A stretch of DNA of 64,000 nucleotides from positions 1 through 64,000 of the forward strand of contig CAOLHI010000059.1 of assembly GCA_948474755.1 (NCBI GenBank), in the 5' to 3' direction. Position 1 is the stretch's first letter. Every line of letters starts with the position of its first letter. Below are positions 58,143 through 64,000 of the stretch, piece after piece. The stretch comes from Ctenosaura bakeri (Eukaryota; Chordata; Lepidosauria; Squamata; Iguanidae). The notes under the pieces are model-generated. The model had not been told where the DNA came from. It searched no databases and worked only from the letters and a program-made list of their open reading frames with translations. Position numbers and translations under genes: made by a program.

Positions 58143-60173
58143 CTATTGCCACAACTATGAGTATGTAGTGATCATAAATATGAATAAACTAGTGTATATT
58201 TCCAGCATTGCCTGGGATTTTATTTTCTCATGGGCAATGTTAGAAAGATTTGAGAGCTTATGCCCCTAATTCCTCAAACTATCTTGTCCAGTACTTCTAA
58301 CTTTTCCCCATATTTCTCAATCCAATCTGTATTTGGAGTTATTAACATACGGAGGTTGAGTTGGTGAGGGAATACACTGTCCTCTTCCTTGCTGTTAGGC
58401 CTCATCTCCATAGCAAACGGCCTATTCAAGACAGTTGAGTTAGACCAAAGAGCTCTCTGGCTGAGAATTCTAAAGACCCCTCCATAAACTGCAAACTCCA
58501 TAATTCCATAGAATCTTCTTAGGCAGTCAATCATATGAGATCTTTGCCTGACACAGACAAACAGACAAACTGTAACTTATATATATTAGATTACAGATGT
58601 ATAATTCCAGGTTATACATTCCAAACTGCAATTGTGAATTCCAGACTATGTTTTAAATATATTAAAGTAATATAAAAAAGGCAGATTTGTGCAGATCTAT
58701 TTAAAAGAACTGCAGATTAATGTGGAAACTGCAGAATGGGTTTACAGATGAACATATACAAAAGTGATATAGAACAAAAATCAACTGATACAGATTCCTA
58801 TATTGCCAGATCATTCAAATTGAATAGTTCCTTTTCTATGGAATGGGCTCACTTTTGAGCTCTCTAGCAGCAATAGTGTGCTATATGTGGGATTTTGATA
58901 AGAATGTCAAATCCCAATCAGGGATAGCTAGCCATTGATAGCAGTTGGCTGAGGTGTATACCAATGGAACATGTACCCAAAACATCATTTATCTGAAATG
59001 CACTTCTAAATTGTTTTTCATGCTGGAGAGGCAGTATCTGGACTGGGACTTTTTAATTGGTGCCACACCATGTTGGATCTAGTGCAGGTTTTCAGTTATG
59101 GAGAAGCTATGGAATAAATGTTCTTCTCATGAAAAGCATTGCCATCTATGGTCAACCTGCTGCATCTGGGAAAACATCAGAACAAAATGGTAGGGTGTTT
59201 TCTGTTAAATGCCATAAGCATGTACACAAGGACAGAGAGGGGAGAATTTTGTTTCATTTCCTTTTTTTGGAAAAAAAATAATAAAATTGCAAATTTCTTC
59301 AGATTTGGGACAGCTTTAAAAAATTAAAATATGAAAGAAAATGAAACTGACAGTTTTTTTCCTATCTATAGCATCTACAGTGAAAGTCCTTGTTTAAGAA
59401 TGCATTCCATTAACATTCTCAAGAAGCAAGAAAATTAGTTTAGCTACGGAGAGATGTTAAGGAAAAGTCTGTACACTTCCACTGGGTTTTAAGACACCTC
59501 AGGCTATATAGCATTATGGTAGAGTATGAAAACTTTTTTAAAAACTACTATATTCTTTGGCCATGTTGGGCAAGAGATATTGGGAGTTTTCATTCCAAAG
59601 GTACATTTTCTGAGCTCTCTAATATAGAGAGTTGATCTGCTTTTATTATTTCATATAAGGAGGTGAATATCCATTTCCCAGACACTAGGGAAACTCAATG
59701 GCATTGACAAGGCTTTCATTTCTGGACAATTTAAGCTTGGAACATCTGCTGAACAACATTTTAGCTATGTTGCAGGACTTGCCAATCAGAGGGAATAAGG
59801 GTACAAGACACTGTTTTCCTTTAGTTTTGCCTAGTGCTCATAAAAGAACTCATAAGCCAGTGTTTTCCTTTAATAATCTGTTTTTAAAAATTCTGTCTCA
59901 TTAAAGTGTTTATCAAGACTTTAAAGAAAAACTGGAATCTGAGGCTATCAGTTTTTTTATAAATGCATATGTGTTGCAGAAATGACATTTCCAGTCCTGC
60001 TTTCCCTGTTTAAAACTACACATGCTGAAACAGAGAACAATATACTTTGATATTTTTTTCTTGCTCCCATCTGAGGGCCAGTCTAGACAATGGGAGAACA
60101 AGCTCCTCGGTTGTGAGTTTTAAGGCCACCAACAAGGGCGGGGAGAGAGTCTCAAGCCATGCCTTACCCCCTA
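58143..60173. other. Non-coding stretch
   Basis: Includes a remnant of a family A-type MITE arm at about 58440-58515 (AGAGCTCTCTGGCTGAGAAT). Otherwise nothing recognised. Confidence 0.4.
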
Positions 60174-60380
60174 CACAACAACAGCAATAGCAATAGCAGT
60201 TACATTTCTATACTACTGATCAGTATGAAGCACTCCGTAAGCAGTTTACAATATGTTTAACTAATTGCCCCCAACAAGCTGGGTACTCATTTTACTGACC
60301 TACGGAAGGATGGAAAGCTATGAACTCACAATGTTGTGTCTGCAGTACCAGCATTTAACCACTGTGCCACCAGGGCTCCT
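60174..60380 (-). mobile_element. tRNA-derived SINE, reverse orientation
   Basis: The complement reads as a tRNA-like head (GGAGCCCTGGTGGCACAGTG, GTTAAATGCTGGTACTGCAG) followed by AGGTCAGTAAAATGAGTACC and GGGGGCAATTAGTT, typical of a squamate SINE, with an A/GCT-rich tail (60174-60200). Confidence 0.85.
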
Positions 60381-60454
60381 CAGTACAACATTCAGGTACC
60401 TAAGCAAAGCCAACAGATTAGGGCCTGTGAATCAAGGCAACCCTCTCAGTCTTA

Positions 60455-60948
60455 GGCCCTTTCCACACGAGGCTGGTAAAACGGGCCAAGGCATCCTGGC
60501 ACGGAGGTCGTCCGCACCTTGGATCGGACTAGGTGCAGACTATTTAACTTAGTTCTGCACCTCAGACTGATCCAACCCGCCCCCTAGTAGTCCTCCCCCG
60601 CGCTAAGTAAAGACCGGAAAAATCAGGTCTTTACATTTTCTGGAACTCGCTATTGCGTTCCTACTTACCTATGCAGATGCACAGGCTCGCACCAATGCGA
60701 GCCTGCAATCAGCGGAGGGCGGGCTGTGGGCATGGCCAACCTCAACAGTTCGTCCACTCTCACAAAGACACCGGAAGCCACCATTTTGAGCCGTAGAAGT
60801 GTGGATCTACATACCTCGCACTGCTCTGGTTCGCCCTGCATCAATGGAGGAGCCCTACAGAAGGGCTCAAGGGATAGTGTGCATTACTTCGGACCCAAGA
60901 AGTAAGTAATTGCACAGAGCAATTCATTCACCTCGTGCAGAAAGGGCC
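60455..60948 (-). mobile_element. Non-autonomous DNA transposon, family B6 (TSD TTA)
   Basis: Ends GGCCCTTTCCACACGAGG and CCTCGTGCAGAAAGGGCC, with exact TTA duplications at 60452-60454 and 60949-60951. The body is the inverse of 9568-10068: AAACGGGCCAAGGCATCCTG, GGATCGGACTAGGTGCAGAC and CGCACCAATGCGAGCC correspond. No transposase frame. Confidence 0.85.
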
Positions 60949-60951
60949 TTA

Positions 60952-62914
60952 GTTCTGTCTTCAATGCAGTCATCTGGTGAATGAGGGATATCTCAGGACA
61001 TACAACATCTTCACCACCAAGCCAGCTCCTCTGTCTGAGCAATTCTGGTCCCTGAACAGCCATGTGGCTGCCCATTCTATACTTGTCTAGCTTCCTTCCC
61101 TTAGAAAGTTCTGGGAACCTCCTCATTTGCCTCCTCTAGAATTTCACAGTCTGTTTGTCCTTAGCCCTGCTTATGTGTTTCTGGAAAGATAACTTTGTGG
61201 TGTGGAGGGCTGTGACCATGTTATGTGAGGACTCCCTGAATGTCGTCATCATCAAATGAATGCAGTTACAAATGCACAGAGGTCTCTGACATTGCCTGGT
61301 GCATTAGGATGTTAGGTGAGCAAAGGTTTACACTTTCTATCCAAGTCCCGACCCCACCCAGTTTCTTCCTGCACAGATGCCAGCAAATGCCTCAACGCGG
61401 CTTTAAGATATGTTGACTATTCTGACCTTACTTTTTTTGACCGAGCTTTTATAAAAGAGGAATAATCAAAAGATGGTCTTCAAATTTGACCAACGGCCAG
61501 AGGTAGTTGCATGTAACTCCCCAAACTTGTATTTCACCATTGAATAAAATGGGCTCAGGGGACTGATTTAAAGATTTTAGGCTACATGTGGAGCTGGGTG
61601 TTGAACCCCTTTCTTGACTAGTGCTTACTTCCTTTCTGCTTTCCTTCACTGCATCCTCTTCATACTGTTGCCCTCAGAATACCCTCTGATTTTCCCAGTT
61701 TGCCAGGAACAGTCCCAGTTGATCCTATCACTCCACATTTTCAGGTGCTTTTAAAATGTCCCAGTTTCTCCCTCATTCTCCTGCTTTTTTTCTTTGTTTT
61801 CAGCTTACTTCAATTTGCTGCAAATTGAATTCAAAATGGATAGTCTGCATCCATCTAACTCTGCAGTGAAAAGAGGAGAGGGTGAAATCATGCCATTCCC
61901 AGGAGGCTGAGGCAAAAGCAAACTGCTATAGCTTATGTTCTTCCTTGTTAATAATTTTTGCCATTGTGGCCACATTGCAATATTGCTTGGCCACATATGT
62001 CCTGGTTTTCATCTGTGAAGTGTTGGTAGGTATGCCCCAGCCTTCTCCATTTCAAGCTTTTTTGTTCCAAGTAGGTTCACTTCTGGTATCAGAGCTTGGT
62101 TGAAGTAAAAGACATGCAGGACAGACCACAACAAAAACAAACACAGAGCAGAAGGAAAGTTCTATGTTTCTCTTTCAGACAGTCAAATGCATACACATAC
62201 AACCTTTGTGCTATTAGTTTACACTCCATCTTAATTTCTATATGATTGAACTAGATACATAGGCATGCTTAAAGAAACAGATCTGTTTTCATCATGTCTT
62301 CCTAGGCTTTGGTAACAGAAGAACTGAGCCAAAACTGTTCAGTTTTGTCTGAACATGCTGTCCTTTGAGTTTAATGACATACTACAACCATGTTAAGGAG
62401 ATAATTATTGTGAAGTCTAATTAAATGTGTTGAAGAACACATTGGCAGTTCCTAAAATTGTAACCTGAGTAGTGCAGGAAATCAGGTCATAATGCTGTAG
62501 CAAGAAAATGTTTGTGCAGTACCAAAGATGTGTATGTGATAGAGAGAGACAGAGACACAGAGAGAGAGAGAGCTTGAAGAAGCTAAGAACAAACATTATT
62601 TGTTCTCAGATGCAAAAATGAAATATGTAAAAGTGTGCACATTTTTTCCACATTTTGGAATTTTTTGGGGAAAATTATTCTGCAAAAAGTCTAAAAAAGA
62701 GGTCAGGAAGAAGAAAAAGAATTAACGGGGTTTTTTCCTGAAGGATGAAAAAGGTCATGGCTGTTGGTGGTTTTAGAAGAGATGGTATACAAGGACAAGG
62801 ACATTTATAACTTCCTTGATCCTCCTGGCCCATTAAAGAGACCAAAGGGAGAATGGCTGAGTGGGTAAAGGGAAAGCAAGACAAGATCCCAACATGATTG
62901 CAGGGTGCCTTTCC
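60952..62914. other. Non-coding stretch
   Basis: A GA-rich patch at about 62540-62572. No gene seen. Confidence 0.4.
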
Positions 62915-63735
62915 CATTATTTGGATAACTATCAACCAGTCACCAGTATTCCATTTTTGTGCAAGATACTAGAGCATATTGTAGCTTTCCAGCTCCAGGA
63001 GTTCCTGAGGGCAATTATCTAGATCTGGCTTCAGACCTGGTTGTAAAGCAAGTGCTTGGGTTGCTTTGTTGGATAAAGGAGTGTCTCTGTTGCTTCTATA
63101 GGACCTCTAAATGGCTTTTAGTACCATTGATTACAATATCTTTCTGGGTCAGTTGTCCAGGATGGGGCTCAGAGGCACTGCTTTGCAATGGCTTCAGGTC
63201 TTTTTTGGAAGTGTGAGCTCAGAAGGTGATGCTGAGGGATTCCAGTTTGATTTCTTAGCCTTTGGTCAATGGAGTACCTAAGAATTCACTCTGATTGATC
63301 AATTGATTGATTGTATTTATATGCTGCCTTTTCTCCCAAAGTGGGACCCAAGACAGTTTATTCCTTCTTGTTCCCCATACTTTTGAACATATATATGAAA
63401 GCACAGGGAGGAGCTATCTTGAATTTTGGGCTCAGATATCTCCAGTAGATTCTAGAAGGAATCTGTTCTGGTCTAAACTGGTGTTTATCATGGATTGGAT
63501 GAGGATAAATGAATCAAAACTTCCATACAAGACAGAGGTACTCCTGGTCAGTCAAAAGGCAGATCAGGGAATAGGGATTTAGCCTGTGTTGGATGGGCTT
63601 GTACACATCCTGAAGTGTACAATTTGGGCATATTCCTTGATTCAGCCCTCAGCCTAGAAGCCTAGGTTTCTTTAGTGGCCAAGAATGCATTTGCACACTT
63701 AAAGATAGTGTGCCAGTTGTGCCCATTTCTAATGT
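62915..63735 (+). mobile_element. L2-type LINE ORF2 remnant
   Basis: Decayed reverse-transcriptase coding sequence. Readable pieces in order: NYQPVTSIPFLCKILEHIVA (near 62926), AFSTIDYNIFLGQLSRMGLR (near 63116; canonical AFDTIDHN), MDWMRINESKLPYKTEVLLV (near 63490), then an NLGIFLDSALSLEA-like stretch (near 63624). Stops and frame changes are frequent and the YADD segment is not recognisable. Another repeat tail is inserted at 63291-63358. Not functional. Confidence 0.75.
63291..63358 (-). repeat. LINE/SINE 3' tail fragment inside the L2
   Basis: TTGATCAATTGATTGATTGT then TATGCTGCCTTTTCTCCCAA: the complement of a common squamate LINE/SINE tail. Confidence 0.55.
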
Positions 63736-64000
63736 GAAACTCCACTCCCCAGACCTTAACAGCCAGCCGTTGCTTCAGGTGAAAGAGGTCTCTTCAGCTG
63801 TCAACAGGGGCTCAAGAAGGGTGAAGTTTACAGCCCTCTACTACCAGCAAATGAGGCTGTGAGAAGGATTTGTCATGGGGGTTCTGTTCCTGATTCTCAC
63901 AGCCTCAGTTCCTGGTGGGAGGGGCTTGGAAATATTATCTTCCTTGTGTCCCAATCAGCAGCCTCCTTCACCCAATACATCTGCTGGATGTTAAGGTGGG
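63736..64000. other. Window end, nothing recognised
   Basis: May continue the L2 region. No clear motif. Confidence 0.3.

Overview
The window looks like intergenic DNA from a squamate reptile, most likely a lizard. The evidence is its repeat content: Sauria-type tRNA SINEs with a BovB-like tail, a BovB 3' end, CR1 and L2 LINEs, a full-length L1, and several short hairpin transposon families. The background is AT-rich. I found no host protein-coding gene, rRNA, tRNA gene or CRISPR array. Nearly every long open frame lies in a transposable element or looks spurious. The species assignment is inference.

Layout. 1-9 kb: unique AT-rich DNA with hairpin MITEs, a Sauria SINE nested in an older MITE, a pogo/Tigger-like element (3538-3918), and larger elements with the terminus GGCCMTTTCYGCAC. 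9-19 kb: more of these, two copies of an inverted-repeat family, an LTR-like unit (16391-17240) and a strikingly GC-rich element (17472-18034). 19-29 kb: SINEs, L2 3' ends (one split by a DNA transposon), a hAT element with a perfect 8-bp target duplication (24839-25619), and two candidate conserved non-coding blocks. 29-33 kb: BovB end, a CR1 with a 319-codon open reverse transcriptase frame, and a second LTR-like unit. 33-43 kb: microsatellites, a second Tigger-like element and a SINE. 43.9-51 kb: a full-length L1 with perfect target-site duplication, tandem promoter-like monomers and broken ORFs. 51-64 kb: mostly unique DNA with an LTR (55208-55802), an AT palindrome, a SINE, a large GGCC-terminus element and a decayed L2.

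The retroelements fit known partnerships: SINE tails resemble the BovB end, which suggests SINE mobilisation by BovB machinery. The most unusual material is a large non-autonomous DNA-transposon group. Its members share short terminal repeats and make 3-bp target duplications (TAG, TAT, CAG, AGG, TTA), but carry unrelated interiors. No transposase source is visible here. Family names rest on pattern recognition, since no database search was possible.
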